From contig NZ_FXAF01000006.1 of assembly GCF_900177415.1 (NCBI RefSeq), positions 334,001 through 398,000 on the forward strand: 64,000 nucleotides of DNA, read 5' to 3'. The stretch comes from Xaviernesmea oryzae (GTDB taxonomy: Bacteria; Pseudomonadota; Alphaproteobacteria; Rhizobiales; Rhizobiaceae). The position numbers and the translations under genes are program-made. The first letter of the stretch is position 1, and every line of letters begins with the position of its first letter. Shown here piece by piece: positions 63,763 to 64,000 of this stretch. The notes under the pieces were generated by a model. The model saw nothing but the letters and a program-made list of their open reading frames with translations, searched no databases and had not been told where the DNA came from.

Positions 63763-64000
63763 AGATCGCGGGAAGCAGTGCATTTGTCACCGGAGGTGGA
63801 TCGGGGCTCGGCGAGGCGACCGCCCGCCTGCTTGCGAAGCTCGGCGCCGCCGTTCACATCTTCGACCGGAATGGCGAAGCGGCGGAAAAGGTGGCCGCAG
63901 AGATCGGCGGGGTGGCGCTTTCGGGCGACGTGACCAGCGAGGAGGACGCGGCGAAGGCGCTGGATGTCGCGGCAAAGGCCGGCGACGGATTGCGTATCCT
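63759..64000 (+). CDS. Short-chain dehydrogenase/reductase, 5' part
   Basis: The gene begins at ATG 63759 inside the ligase stop (ATGA overlap) and runs off the window. The 80 visible residues show the SDR nucleotide-binding motif TGGGSGLGEATARLL (about residues 11-25), an acidic D at the end of the second strand in HIFDRNG, which favours NAD over NADP, and GDVTSEEDA. The start resembles 3-hydroxyacyl-CoA dehydrogenase type 2-like SDRs that follow crotonases in acyl-CoA degradation, which suits the ligase and hydratase genes. The catalytic Tyr-Lys part is outside the window. Confidence 0.85.
   Translation, partial: MKIAGSSAFVTGGGSGLGEATARLLAKLGAAVHIFDRNGEAAEKVAAEIGGVALSGDVTSEEDAAKALDVAAKAGDGLRI

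Overview
The window reads as a GC-rich alphaproteobacterial replicon, most likely Rhizobiaceae (Rhizobium, Agrobacterium, Ensifer or Shinella type). The reasons are rhizobial-type intergenic palindromic elements (56548-56697, 59461-59540), a pccB locus of the rhizobial propionate type, and the very high density of ABC importers, each with its own catabolic genes and regulator. That density fits a large plasmid or chromid. No rRNA, tRNA, CRISPR array, insertion sequence or replication gene was seen.

Layout. 1-492: end of a DhaL-type kinase subunit. 590-6444: a carbohydrate (CUT1) ABC importer operon ending in an unusual enolase-superfamily dehydratase, preceded by a perfect 16-bp inverted repeat. 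6797-24550: an export locus with a response regulator, a histidine kinase/response regulator pair, a 2647-residue animal-heme-peroxidase/RTX protein (MopA-like), a type I secretion ATPase, a second RTX protein with a cadherin-like domain, an HlyD-type adaptor and a small LuxR-type regulator. 24968-38214: a LysR-headed operon with a flavin monooxygenase, a dipeptide-type ABC importer, a creatinase-like M24 protein, a molybdopterin sulfoxide/N-oxide reductase, two carboxymuconolactone-decarboxylase-type proteins and an alpha/beta hydrolase. 38263-43533 (minus strand): a sulfonate-type operon with two FMN-dependent monooxygenases. Together 24968-43533 look like an organosulfur or organonitrogen scavenging island.

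43735-46806: pccB, a glutathione transferase, a small hypothetical gene, then a deletion scar. Here the first ~17 codons of pccA are followed by a short piece that looks like the C-terminus of a cobalamin-binding mutase. 46810-59398: a phosphorus-scavenging region with a SorC-type regulator divergent from ugpBAE, ugpQ, phoD and a HAD phosphatase, then a second importer behind a Pho-box-like site, with a LacI regulator. 59556-64000: an aryl/acyl-CoA catabolic cluster (amidohydrolase, MarR regulator, crotonase, feruloyl-CoA-synthase-like ligase, SDR dehydrogenase), cut by the window end.

The most original parts are the peroxidase/RTX secretion locus, whose peroxidase carries an Ala/Gln-rich helical insert; the M24-BisC-CMD-Dpp operon; the propionate-pathway scar; and the two Pho-box-like sites that tie the phosphorus genes together. 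All functional calls rest on reading the sequence and on remembered family knowledge. No database search was run.
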